This document shows positions 25,710-33,697 of a DNA stretch of 64,000 nt, one piece after another. The notes under the pieces are model-generated. The model was not told the DNA's origin. It ran no database searches and worked only from the letters and a program-made list of their open reading frames with translations. The stretch comes from Tabrizicola flagellatus (GTDB lineage Bacteria > Pseudomonadota > Alphaproteobacteria > Rhodobacterales > Rhodobacteraceae), in the NCBI RefSeq assembly GCF_008271465.1, contig NZ_VMDU01000004.1:224156-288155 (forward strand). The letters run 5' to 3'. How positions within the stretch are numbered: position 1 is the stretch's first letter; each line of letters begins with the position of its first letter. A program made the position numbers and the translations under genes.

Positions 25710-27196
25710 GGCAAGGCCTGCATCAGATCCTTGGTCTGCGTATAGAGACGCTTCCAGAGCGGGTATTGCCTGGCATAGGCGGGGACATGTTCGGGCTGGA
25801 CCGTCGTCACTTCCGGGTTCCAGGCCCGGATGTCCTGCGGCTCCGCCGCCCCGATGGCGCAGGCGGCGAGGAAGGCGTCGCCGTAGCTGGCGCCGATGGT
25901 CTTTTCGCAGACGTGCTGCGGGACCCCGCCGAAATCCGAGGTCGCTTGCAGCCAGAGCGCGTTCTTCGTGCCACCGCCCACGGCAAGGATGCGGGCGGGC
26001 GAGGCGCCGACCTCGGCATAGGTCTCCAGCACATGCGCGGTGCCCGCGGCGATGCCTTCGCAGACGGCACGGAAGAGGTCGGCGCGGGTGTGGGTGAGGT
26101 TCAGGCCGAAGAAGGTGCCGCGCGCATGGGGGTCGTGGATCGGCGTCCGCTCGCCCGAGAAGTAGGGCAGGCAGAGGAGGCCCTTGGCGCCCTTGGGGCT
26201 GTCCATCGCCTCGGCCACGAGGGCCGCGAAGTCGGTGTCGCGGGCCAGCTGGTCGCGGAACCAGTGGGTGAGCGTGCCCGAGGTCGCAAGCCCCGCCATC
26301 GAGGCATGCGTGCCGGGGAAGAGCCAGGGCGCATACCACAGGCGCGGGTCGCGGACGGGCTGGCCGGTGACCTGGATGATGAAGATGGTGGAGCCATACA
26401 TCAGCATCATCTCGCCCGGATGCTGGACGCCGACGCTGACGGCTTCCGCTGCCGCGTCGATGGTGCCGCAGGTGACGGGGGTGCCTTCGGCGAGGCCGGT
26501 TTCGCGCGCGGCCTCGGGCGTGACGTGGCCGGCGATCTCGGTGGACCACATCAGGCGCGGGAGCTTGTCGAGGGGGATGATCTCGAGGGCCAGGTCGGCG
26601 GTCCAGTCCTGGGTGCTGACATCGTAGAGCGGCGAGAAGTTCGCGGCGGTGTAATGGTCGATGACGTATTCGCCCGTCAGCTTCCAGGTGAGATAGCTGG
26701 TGGAAGTCAGGACCTTTGTGGTCTGCGCGTAGAGGTCGGGCTGCGTTTCCTTCAGCCAGAGGATCTTCGGCCCGACCGACTGCGAGGTCAGGGCATTGCC
26801 GCAGCGTTGGTGGATGGCCGCCTCGCCGATCCGGGCGTTCAGGGCCTCGATCTGGTCGGTCGCGCGGGTATCGACACCGTAGAGGACGCCGTTCATCAGG
26901 GGGCGGCCTGCGCTGTCCACCGGCAGCATGCAGGGGCCGATGGCGCTGGCGGCGACGGCCTTGATGTCGGTGGGATCAAGGCCGGACTGCTCCAGAAGCG
27001 CCCTGGTGATGTGGACGAAATCGCCCCACCAGTCCTCATCCGCCCGGTGCTCGGCCCATCCGGCGCGGGGCACGATCATCTTGTGCGGGCGCGAGGCCTG
27101 GGCGGTGATGCGGCCCTGGGCGTCCACGAGGACGCCCTTGGATTCGAAGGTGCCGATGTCGATTCCCAGGGTATGAGGGCGGGGCGTGTGGGTCAT
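25706..27196 (-). CDS. FGGY family carbohydrate kinase (xylulokinase/fuculokinase-like)
   Basis: A 496-residue two-domain sugar kinase of the actin-like FGGY family. The N-terminal phosphate motif is GIDIGTFESKGVL. The domain-II signature is ILAVGGGTKNALWLQ, and the adenosine region is GASYGDAFLAA. It uses ATP to phosphorylate a ketose, polyol or related compound in the cytoplasm. It is third of four tightly overlapping genes; ATG overlaps the M42 gene stop by 4 bases. The substrate is not recognisable. It differs clearly from the FGGY kinase at 44476. Confidence 0.85.
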   Translation of the reverse strand: MTHTPRPHTLGIDIGTFESKGVLVDAQGRITAQASRPHKMIVPRAGWAEHRADEDWWGDFVHITRALLEQSGLDPTDIKAVAASAIGPCMLPVDSAGRPLMNGVLYGVDTRATDQIEALNARIGEAAIHQRCGNALTSQSVGPKILWLKETQPDLYAQTTKVLTSTSYLTWKLTGEYVIDHYTAANFSPLYDVSTQDWTADLALEIIPLDKLPRLMWSTEIAGHVTPEAARETGLAEGTPVTCGTIDAAAEAVSVGVQHPGEMMLMYGSTIFIIQVTGQPVRDPRLWYAPWLFPGTHASMAGLATSGTLTHWFRDQLARDTDFAALVAEAMDSPKGAKGLLCLPYFSGERTPIHDPHARGTFFGLNLTHTRADLFRAVCEGIAAGTAHVLETYAEVGASPARILAVGGGTKNALWLQATSDFGGVPQHVCEKTIGASYGDAFLAACAIGAAEPQDIRAWNPEVTTVQPEHVPAYARQYPLWKRLYTQTKDLMQALP

Positions 27197-28281
27197 CGGG
27201 TGAGCTTGAGGTCGGGGGCGATGGCGGAAAGCGCGGTGTCGATCAGGATGACGAGGCCTTGCAGGTCGGCCGGGTCCACGACTTCCAGCGCGGAATGGGA
27301 GTAGCGCATCGGGAAACCGACATCGAGGCAGGCGACGCCTTCGGCTCCCATGAACTGGATGTAGGAAAGGTCGGTCAGCGCGCCGGTATGGGCCGAGCGC
27401 TGGAGGGGAAGGTTGGCTGTCTGGGCGGCGTCCTCGAACAGGCGGACGAGGGCGGGGTGCGGGATGACCCCGTTCAGCGTGCCGCGGCCGTGAAAGGAGT
27501 AAAGGCTGATGCCGGGGCCGCCGCCGAGGGTGATGTCGCCTCGGGTCACCATGTCGGGGGTGTCGCAGGCGAGGAGGAGGTCGATCTGGAGCGCGATGGC
27601 CGGTTGCAGCGCGGTGGCGGCGGGCAGGACGCCGCGAAGGTTGTATTCCTCTTGCACCGACCAGACGAGGTGGAGGGTGGGACCGGGTTTGGCTTTCCGG
27701 GCTTCGGCGAGTTTCAGGAGGGCGGCGCAGCCCGCGCGGTCGTCCACGGAGGTGCCGGCGATGCGGTTGTTGGCCAGGGTCAGGGCCCGGGGGAGGTAGG
27801 TGACGGGGGTGCCGATGCGGACGCCGGCGGCTTCGGCCTCGGCTTTGGAGGTGAAGCCTGCGTCAACGTAGAGGTCGGCGTAGGGGAGGACCTTGTATTT
27901 CTCTTCGGGGGTGGTGGCGTGGTGGCTCTTGTTGGCGATGAGGGCGGGGAGGTCGCCCTTGTCGGTGCAGAGGAGGACGGCTTGCGCGGGCAAGGCGCGT
28001 TCGGGGACGCCGCCGAGGCGTTCGAGGCGGATGAGGCCCGTGGGTTCGATCTTGCGGACGACGAAGCCCAATTGGTCCATATGGGTGAAGACCATCACGG
28101 GGGGCAGCGCCGGGTCGCCGGGGAGCGTGCAGGTCAGGTTGCCGAGGCGGTCGGAGGCATGGGCGAGGCCAAGGGCATCCAGATGCCCGGCGATGGCGGC
28201 GGCGACGCGGGTCTCGTATCCGGCGAGGCCGGGGATGAGCATGAGTTCGACGGTCAGGTCGGCGACGGAGGGGAGCGTCAT
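27193..28281 (-). CDS. M42 family metallohydrolase (FrvX/SgcX-like)
   Basis: A 362-residue di-zinc hydrolase of peptidase family M42. The expected ligands can all be found: FTHMDQ (His, Asp), TSVDDRAG (Asp), VQEEYNLRG (catalytic Glu and ligand Glu), CDTPDM (Asp) and YSHSALEV (His). M42 proteins are aminopeptidases or, when encoded in sugar operons such as E. coli frv and sgc, of unknown function. It overlaps the BtpA-like gene upstream and the FGGY kinase downstream by 4 bases each, so its substrate is probably a sugar conjugate. The pairing with BtpA/SgcQ resembles E. coli sgcX-sgcQ. Confidence 0.82.
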   Translation of the reverse strand: MTLPSVADLTVELMLIPGLAGYETRVAAAIAGHLDALGLAHASDRLGNLTCTLPGDPALPPVMVFTHMDQLGFVVRKIEPTGLIRLERLGGVPERALPAQAVLLCTDKGDLPALIANKSHHATTPEEKYKVLPYADLYVDAGFTSKAEAEAAGVRIGTPVTYLPRALTLANNRIAGTSVDDRAGCAALLKLAEARKAKPGPTLHLVWSVQEEYNLRGVLPAATALQPAIALQIDLLLACDTPDMVTRGDITLGGGPGISLYSFHGRGTLNGVIPHPALVRLFEDAAQTANLPLQRSAHTGALTDLSYIQFMGAEGVACLDVGFPMRYSHSALEVVDPADLQGLVILIDTALSAIAPDLKLTR

Positions 28282-29090
28282 CGGCCCCTCCGGGCGGCGC
28301 GGGCGCGGGCCATGAAATCGGCGGCGCGGTCGGGATCGACGGGCGCCCAGGTGTCCCCGCCGACCTTCAGCGCCGAGCCGACGATGCAGCCGTCGGCCAC
28401 GGCGAGGACATCGGCCACGGTGGCATGCTTGACGCCGGTGTTGGCGAGGACGGGGGTGGTGGGCAGGACGCGCTTCACGCCCTCGAGGTCCTCCATCCGC
28501 GCGGCTTCGCCGGTGATGGCGCCCGAGACGAGGACGGCATCGGGGATCGAGGAGAACACCGCCGATCGTGCGCGGTCGGGCAAGGGGCGGCGGTCGAGGC
28601 TGTCGGCGAACTCGGCCGAGACGTTGTAGAGCCGCGCCACGCCGCCCGCACCAAGGCGCTGGGCATAGCGCACCGCCGCCCCTGCGTCGGGGGCCCAGAC
28701 GCCCATGTCGGAGGCATAGGTGCCGGTGAAGATCTCACGCACGAAGGCCGCTCCGGTGGCTGCGGCAACGGCAAAGCTGGACATCGGGTCCCAGAGCACG
28801 TTGACGCCGAAGGGCACGGTGATCTCGTCCCGGAGGCGGCCGATGACATAGGCCATGGTGGCGGAACTGGCGGTGTCCACCTTCAGCTCGTAGGGGCGGT
28901 CGTTCTCGTTGCCGAACATCACCGCGTCGAACCCGGCGGCTTGCAGCGCCTTCAGGTCGGCCCGGGCGCCGGCGACGATTCCCTCGATTCCGCCCGCGGC
29001 GTCGTAGAGCGGCGCGCCGGGCGACGCGCCCAGATGCACCATGGCGATGACGGGTTTGCGGTCCCCGAAGACGGCTTGAAAACGCGACAT
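28278..29090 (-). CDS. BtpA/SgcQ family protein
   Basis: A 270-residue TIM-barrel-like protein of the BtpA family. Conserved stretches are AMVHLGASPGAP near the start, VMFGNENDRPY, GVNVLWDPM, and a C-terminal phosphate-binding type loop (DGCIVGSALKVGG). BtpA is named for a photosystem I assembly role in cyanobacteria. The E. coli relative SgcQ is in a sugar operon and has no proven activity. First gene of the four-gene minus-strand operon. Its promoter region, shared with the aldo/keto reductase gene, holds a variant of the GntR palindrome (29151-29162). Confidence 0.82.
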   Translation of the reverse strand: MSRFQAVFGDRKPVIAMVHLGASPGAPLYDAAGGIEGIVAGARADLKALQAAGFDAVMFGNENDRPYELKVDTASSATMAYVIGRLRDEITVPFGVNVLWDPMSSFAVAAATGAAFVREIFTGTYASDMGVWAPDAGAAVRYAQRLGAGGVARLYNVSAEFADSLDRRPLPDRARSAVFSSIPDAVLVSGAITGEAARMEDLEGVKRVLPTTPVLANTGVKHATVADVLAVADGCIVGSALKVGGDTWAPVDPDRAADFMARARAARRGR

Positions 29091-29150
29091 GTGATCCCCC
29101 CTGCCCTGCCACGCTAGCGCGAAAGGAGTTGGACGGGAAGTCGGAACACA

Positions 29151-29162
29151 CTAGCATGTCAG
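29151..29162. promoter_or_regulatory. Palindrome variant CTAGCATGTCAG (GntR site 2)
   Basis: Two mismatches from CTAACATGTTAG. It lies in the 91-base gap between the divergent BtpA-like gene (minus) and the aldo/keto reductase gene (plus), about 20 bases before the latter's start. Its position in the third divergent promoter of the cluster supports control by the GntR regulator at 31242. Confidence 0.5.
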
Positions 29163-29181
29163 TGACGGACGGAGGCTGTTC

Positions 29182-30204
29182 ATGCTGGCAACGCGACATT
29201 GGGATCGGCTGGGCAACGGGGGGCTGACCTTCACCGAACTTGGCTTCGGCGCGGCGCCCTTGGGCAATCTTTTCAAGGCCATCAGCGACGACGAAGCCCA
29301 TGCGGTGCTGGAGGCCGCATGGGCGGGCGGCGTGCGCTATTACGACACGGCGCCCCTTTACGGGCTGGGGCTGTCCGAGACCCGGCTGAACCGCTTTCTG
29401 CGGGGCAAGCCGCGCGACAGTTACGTCCTGTCCACGAAGATCGGACGCCTTCTGCGCGCGGTGCCGCCGGGCCAGGGCGACGGGGCGGGGAAGTGGGTCG
29501 ATGTCCCCTCGCGCAAGGAGATCTACGACTACAGCTATGACGGCACGATGCGGAGCCTGGAATTCTCGCTGGAGCGGCTGGGCCTGGACCGGATCGACAT
29601 CCTGTATGCGCATGATCTGGACATCTTCAACCACGGGACGCAGGCCGCATTGCAGGAGCGGCTGGAGGCCTTCATGGCCGGCGGCTACCGGGCGCTGGTG
29701 GCCTTGCGCGACCAGGGGGTGATCCGGGCCTTCGGTGGCGGGATCAACGAATGGCAGCCCTGCCAGTGGCTCCTGGAGCGGGGGGACTTCGACATCTTCC
29801 TGCTGGCGGGGCGCTATACCCTTTTGGAACAGGAGGCGCTGGAGAGCTTCCTGCCCATGTGCGAGGCTCGGGGCGTGGGGATCGTGGTGGGCGGTCCCTA
29901 CAATTCGGGTATCCTCGCGACGGGGCCGCGACCGGGGGCGCACTGGAACTATGCGCCCGCGCCGGACTGGGTGATGGCGAAGGCCGCACGGTTGCAGGCG
30001 GTCTGCGAGGCCCATGGGGTGCGGCTGGTGGATGCGGCGTTCCGGTTCCCGCTGCTTCATCCGGCGGTGGTCTCGGTCATTCCCGGCGGGCAGGGGCTGC
30101 CCGAGATGGCCTCCAATCTGGCGGCGGCCGAGGCGGCGATCCCGCAGGCGCTGTGGGAGGCGTTGCTATCCGAAGGGCTGATCCGGGCGGACGCGCCGAT
30201 CTAG
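29182..30204 (+). CDS. Aldo/keto reductase, D-threo-aldose 1-dehydrogenase / L-fucose dehydrogenase-like
   Basis: A 340-residue AKR-fold oxidoreductase using NAD(P). Catalytic residues are visible: Asp and Tyr in YYDTAPLYGLGLSE, Lys in STKIGR, His in YAHDLDIF. The pattern FGAAPLGNLF with DEAHAVLEAAWAGG is typical of D-threo-aldose 1-dehydrogenases, which oxidise L-fucose, L-galactose or D-arabinose to the lactone. With FucU mutarotases, the lactonase-like amidohydrolase at 33698 and the dehydratase at 32040 it would make the first oxidation of a non-phosphorylating route. GGAGG is about 6 bases upstream of the ATG. It is convergent with the isomerase gene across repeat C. Confidence 0.85.
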   Translation: MLATRHWDRLGNGGLTFTELGFGAAPLGNLFKAISDDEAHAVLEAAWAGGVRYYDTAPLYGLGLSETRLNRFLRGKPRDSYVLSTKIGRLLRAVPPGQGDGAGKWVDVPSRKEIYDYSYDGTMRSLEFSLERLGLDRIDILYAHDLDIFNHGTQAALQERLEAFMAGGYRALVALRDQGVIRAFGGGINEWQPCQWLLERGDFDIFLLAGRYTLLEQEALESFLPMCEARGVGIVVGGPYNSGILATGPRPGAHWNYAPAPDWVMAKAARLQAVCEAHGVRLVDAAFRFPLLHPAVVSVIPGGQGLPEMASNLAAAEAAIPQALWEALLSEGLIRADAPI

Positions 30205-30209
30205 GGTTG

Positions 30210-30276
30210 CCTCCTCGTGCGCCTTCGGCTTCTCGTCGGTGGGGCGGCCGCGAGGAGTGACGAAGTCATCGACGAG
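30210..30276. repeat. Repeat C, copy 2 (interleaved complementary arms)
   Basis: CCTCCTCG, CTCGTCGG, CGAGGAG and TCGACGAG occur in the same order as in copy 1 (24894). Pairings 1-3 and 2-4 are kept; the one changed base in arm 4 still allows a G-U pair. It fills the gap between the convergent aldo/keto reductase and isomerase genes. Confidence 0.6.
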
Positions 30277-30282
30277 CGGCGG

Positions 30283-31245
30283 TCAGCCGCCGTAGAGCGC
30301 GGACATGACGATGCGCGTGGCGGCGGCGGCGTCCTGGCGGGCCTGGGCCTCGGCCAGCGCAGGGTCGGCGGCAAGCCCGCGCGCGATGGCGCGCAGCCGG
30401 TCGGTCGCAGCGATGTTGGCCCGCGCCTCGCCCAAGGGGTCGGTGCCGCCATGGTCGGGGAAGGTATCGAAATAGATCACCCCGTCATAGCCCGCCCGGT
30501 CGAGCGCGACGAAGAGTTCCACCGTCTGAACCGGATGGACCGAGCCCGCGATGAGCCCGTCGTCGCGCTTGCCGTAGCCGTCGTTCAGATGCACGCCAAG
30601 GATGCGGCTGTGCCGCGCGGCCAGCATCGCGGCGCGGGCGGGCATCTCGCCGGCAAAGAGCATGTGGCAGAAATCGAGCGTGACCCCGGTGTTCGGCCGC
30701 CCGACCTCGGCCAGGGCCAGAAGGGTCGTCGCCATGTCGGGCATCACCACATGGGCGCGGGGTTCGTTCGGCTTGTATTCGATGGCGATGTCGATGGACG
30801 GGTTGTGGTCGGCGACATCGGCGATGGCGGCGATGCTGTCGTCCCACATCCGCGCGTAGTCGGCCTGGAAGGAATAGTCGAACCCGTCCTGCCCGAGCCA
30901 GAGCGTCATCAGCCGCCCGCCCATCGCCGCCAGCGCATCGAGGCCGCGCTTCGTCAGGTCGATCGCGGCGCGGCGGGTCGCGGGATCGGGGTGGGAGAAG
31001 GCCCCGAGCCGGAAGCCCGGATCGGTGTAGTAGCGCATGGCGAGCCCGTTCAGCGCCATGCCGTGATCGGCGAGGATCCGGGTCAGCTCGGCCGGGCGGT
31101 GGTGGTCGAAATGGTCGGGGAAGTTCAGGTCGGCGGCGTCGAGGCCCCCCACCCGCGCGGCGGCGGCGATCATCTCGGCCACCGTGTCGCCCTTCCGCTT
31201 GAAGGCGTTCAGCCTAGTGGCGTAGCGGGGCTTGTTCGGGATCAT
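30283..31245 (-). CDS. Sugar phosphate isomerase/epimerase family protein (xylose isomerase-like TIM barrel)
   Basis: A 320-residue AP-endonuclease-2-type TIM barrel. Likely metal-binding residues lie in IAIEYKPNEP (Glu), GVTLDFCHML (Asp, His), LGVHLNDGYGKRDD (His, Asp) and YDGVIYFDTFP (Asp). Such enzymes isomerise or epimerise free or phosphorylated sugars. The start overlaps the gntR stop by 4 bases, so regulator and enzyme are co-expressed. The specific sugar cannot be read from sequence. An L-rhamnose/L-fucose-type isomerase or a 3-epimerase would fit the cluster. Confidence 0.78.
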   Translation of the reverse strand: MIPNKPRYATRLNAFKRKGDTVAEMIAAAARVGGLDAADLNFPDHFDHHRPAELTRILADHGMALNGLAMRYYTDPGFRLGAFSHPDPATRRAAIDLTKRGLDALAAMGGRLMTLWLGQDGFDYSFQADYARMWDDSIAAIADVADHNPSIDIAIEYKPNEPRAHVVMPDMATTLLALAEVGRPNTGVTLDFCHMLFAGEMPARAAMLAARHSRILGVHLNDGYGKRDDGLIAGSVHPVQTVELFVALDRAGYDGVIYFDTFPDHGGTDPLGEARANIAATDRLRAIARGLAADPALAEAQARQDAAAATRIVMSALYGG

Positions 31246-31973
31246 GGGGCCGCGAAAAGTTCGGGATGGGCGCGTTCCAGCGGCGCGAGGTAGGTCAGCA
31301 GCTGGCGCAGGTGGTGCTGCACGGCGGCCCGTGCGGCGGCGGGATCGTGGGCCTCGAAGGCGGCAAGGATGGCGCGGTGTTCGTCCAGCGTGGCCTGAAG
31401 CCGTCCCTCGACCGGCAGGATCAGCTGGCGCGCCCGGTCCACCGAGAGCCAGGCGGTCTGCGCAACCTGCGCCAGCCGCGGAAAGCCGGTGAAGGACAGC
31501 ATCATCTCGTGGAACTGCGCGTCCAGCGCCATGAAGCCCTGCCGGTCGCCGTCCGCGACCAGCGCCTCCTGCAGGCGCAGGTTGCGGCGCAGGTCGCGCA
31601 GCTGGTCCTCGGTGATGCGTTCGGCCACGAGTTCGGCGGCGGCGACCTCGATCGCCTCGCGGATGAAGGCGCCCTCGCGGATGTCGGTCATCGACAGCCG
31701 GGTGACGAAGGTGCCGGCCTGGGGCACGATGTCCACCAGACCGTCCGCCGCCAGCCGCGCCACCGCATCGGCGACGGGTGAGCGCGACACGCCGAGGCGG
31801 TCGCAGATCTCGGGCTTGCGGATGCTGTCGCCCGGGCGGAACTCAAGCGTCAGGATCGCCTGTTTCAGGCTCTGATAGACCCGCTGGCCCAGCGAACCCT
31901 GGAACCGCTCCAGAGGCTCCAGCCGGGCGGCGCCATTCTGGTCTTGTGATCCGGTTGCGGGCGCTGGTAGCAT
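31242..31973 (-). CDS. GntR family regulator, FadR subfamily (FCD domain)
   Basis: A 243-residue regulator. The winged helix-turn-helix is at about 28-92 (VYQSLKQAILTLEFRPGD, LGVSRSPVADAVARLAADGLV, QAGTFV). The FCD effector domain follows from about 100, with Asp and His metal ligands expected (LDAQFHEMML, EHRAIL). FCD domains bind sugar acids, lactate, citrate or acyl-CoA, so a sugar-acid intermediate is a fair inducer. Palindrome CTAACATGTTAG begins 2 bases before its start codon, indicating autoregulation; the transcript may be nearly leaderless, since no ribosome binding site is seen. It is divergent from the UxaA dehydratase. Confidence 0.87.
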   Translation of the reverse strand: MLPAPATGSQDQNGAARLEPLERFQGSLGQRVYQSLKQAILTLEFRPGDSIRKPEICDRLGVSRSPVADAVARLAADGLVDIVPQAGTFVTRLSMTDIREGAFIREAIEVAAAELVAERITEDQLRDLRRNLRLQEALVADGDRQGFMALDAQFHEMMLSFTGFPRLAQVAQTAWLSVDRARQLILPVEGRLQATLDEHRAILAAFEAHDPAAARAAVQHHLRQLLTYLAPLERAHPELFAAP

Positions 31974-31986
31974 GCTAACATGTTAG
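31968..31986. promoter_or_regulatory. Overlapping palindromes TAGCATGCTA / CTAACATGTTAG (GntR site 3)
   Basis: A perfect 12-base palindrome (31975-31986) overlaps a second perfect 10-base palindrome (31968-31977) at the divergent gntR/dehydratase promoter. The first is identical to the site at 20430. Overlap with the gntR start codon would block its transcription or translation start directly. Confidence 0.65.
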
Positions 31987-32039
31987 GCTGGTCGGGCGGG
32001 CTGTCAAGCGGTCCGCACACGGGTGAGAGGGGGAAGGCG

Positions 32040-33551
32040 ATGGCGGATGCGGTAATACGGTTGCACGGGCGGGACAACCTGGTGATTGCGCTGACCGATC
32101 TGCCGAAGGGGGCGAGCGTGCCGGGGGTGGAGGCGCCCCTGCCCGGCCCGGTGCCGCGCGGCCACAAGATCGCCAGCCGCGCCATCGCCAGGGGCGAGAC
32201 GGTGCTGCGCTATGGCCAGGCGATCGGCCAGGCGACCGAGGACATCCCCGCGGGCGGCCACATCCACAGCCACAACCTCGGCATGGGCCCCCATTCGACC
32301 GACTATGCCATCGGAGCCGAGGCCCGCCCCCTGCCCCCTCTGCCCCCGCGCGAGTTCATGGGCTATCACCGTGCCGACGGGCAGGTAGGGACGCGGAACT
32401 ACCTTGGCATCCTGACCTCGGTGAACTGCTCGGGCTCGGTCGCGCGTTTCATCGCCGAGGCGGCGGAGAAGGACCCGGTCCTGTCCGCGATGCCGAACAT
32501 CGACGGCTTCGTGCCGATCGTCCACAACACCGGCTGCGGCATGTCGGGCACCAACGAGGGCTATGCGACGCTGATGCGCACGCTGAAGGGCTATGCGCGG
32601 AACGCAAATTTCGGGGGGATCCTGCTGGTGGGCCTCGGCTGCGAGGTGATGCAGGTGCCCGACCTCGTGGGCCAGGGGCGCCTGCGGCCGGACGGGAACT
32701 TCCGCTACATGACCATCCAGGGCGAGGGCGGCACGCGGGCCACGATCGAGCGCGCGCTGAAGGTGCTGCGCGAGATGGCCGAGGTCGCCGCGCAGGCCAC
32801 GCGCAGGCCGGCGCCGGTGTCGAAGCTGATCGTCGGGCTGCAATGCGGCGGGTCGGACGGATACAGCGGGATCACGGCGAACCCGGCCCTTGGCCATGCC
32901 AGCGACCTTCTGGTGCGGATGGGCGGCACCACGATCCTGTCCGAGACACCGGAGATCTACGGGGCCGAGCACCTCCTGACCCGCCGCGCGGTCAGCCCGG
33001 AGGTCGGCGAGCGGCTCCTGGAGCGCATCCGCTGGTGGGAGAACTACACCGCGATCAACGGCGGCGAGATGGACAACAACCCCAGCCCCGGCAACAAGCG
33101 CGGCGGGCTGACCACGATCCTGGAAAAGTCGCTGGGCGCGGTGGCCAAGGGCGGCACGGCGCCGCTGGCGGGGGTCTACAAGTTCGCGGAAGCCATCACC
33201 ACGCCGGGCTTCGTCTACATGGACAGCCCCGGCTACGACCCCTGCAGCGTGACCGGCCAGATCGCCAGCGGCGCCACGCTGATCGTCTTCACCACCGGGC
33301 GGGGGTCGGTTTCCGGCTACAAGCCCAGCCCCTGCATCAAGCTGGCCACCAACACCGAGATGTATGCCCGGATGCAGGAGGACATGGACATCAACTGCGG
33401 CGACATCCTCGACGGCACCAGCATCGAGGCCAAGGGCGAGGAGATCCTGGAGAAGATGATCGCCGTCGCCTCGGGCGAGCGCACTTTGTCCGAACAGCTG
33501 GGCTTCGGCGGGGCGGAGTTCGTGCCGTGGCAGATCGGCGCGGTGATGTAG
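32040..33551 (+). CDS. UxaA family altronate/galactarate-type dehydratase
   Basis: A 503-residue sugar-acid dehydratase. An N-terminal SAF domain (about 1-85; GHKIASRAIARGE, AGGHIHSHNLGMG) precedes the large UxaA/GarD catalytic domain, with likely Fe or Fe-S residues in NTGCGMSG, GLGCEVMQ, LQCGGSDGYSG and DSPGYDPCSVTGQ. Such enzymes convert an aldonate or aldarate to its 2-keto-3-deoxy form. The ATG at 32040 has GGAAGG upstream; the frame is open from 31980. In this cluster it may dehydrate the product of the reductase and lactonase, a job done by enolase-superfamily enzymes in described L-fucose routes. It is divergent from gntR with the operator between. Confidence 0.85.
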   Translation: MADAVIRLHGRDNLVIALTDLPKGASVPGVEAPLPGPVPRGHKIASRAIARGETVLRYGQAIGQATEDIPAGGHIHSHNLGMGPHSTDYAIGAEARPLPPLPPREFMGYHRADGQVGTRNYLGILTSVNCSGSVARFIAEAAEKDPVLSAMPNIDGFVPIVHNTGCGMSGTNEGYATLMRTLKGYARNANFGGILLVGLGCEVMQVPDLVGQGRLRPDGNFRYMTIQGEGGTRATIERALKVLREMAEVAAQATRRPAPVSKLIVGLQCGGSDGYSGITANPALGHASDLLVRMGGTTILSETPEIYGAEHLLTRRAVSPEVGERLLERIRWWENYTAINGGEMDNNPSPGNKRGGLTTILEKSLGAVAKGGTAPLAGVYKFAEAITTPGFVYMDSPGYDPCSVTGQIASGATLIVFTTGRGSVSGYKPSPCIKLATNTEMYARMQEDMDINCGDILDGTSIEAKGEEILEKMIAVASGERTLSEQLGFGGAEFVPWQIGAVM

Positions 33552-33609
33552 GGAAGATCGCGACCAGCCTTGATCAGCCCTCGATCCCGAGGAGCGAAGG
33601 GCGGCGCCT

Positions 33610-33654
33610 GACCGCCGGGTAGGCGGTCGGGTGCTGCCCGTGGTTCCCACGGGC
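33610..33654. terminator. Twin hairpins in a convergent gap (candidate bidirectional terminator)
   Basis: GACCGCC-GGGTA-GGCGGTC (33610-33628) and GCCCGTGG-TTC-CCACGGGC (33636-33654) follow each other in the 146-base gap between the dehydratase gene (plus) and the amidohydrolase gene (minus). There is no T-run on either side. Confidence 0.45.
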
Positions 33655-33697
33655 GGGACAGCGGATTCGCCGTGCTTCTGTCAAGGTCCGATGGACC

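Noticed and set aside
28278..29090. BtpA homologue as evidence for photosystem genes
   Set aside because: No photosynthesis genes are near, and the partner genes (M42, FGGY, importer) match the sugar-operon branch of the family.
33552..33697. A third copy of repeat C in the dehydratase/amidohydrolase gap
   Set aside because: It has an arm resembling CGAGGAG but lacks the conserved CTCGTGCGCCTTCGG segment; only two ordinary hairpins are present.
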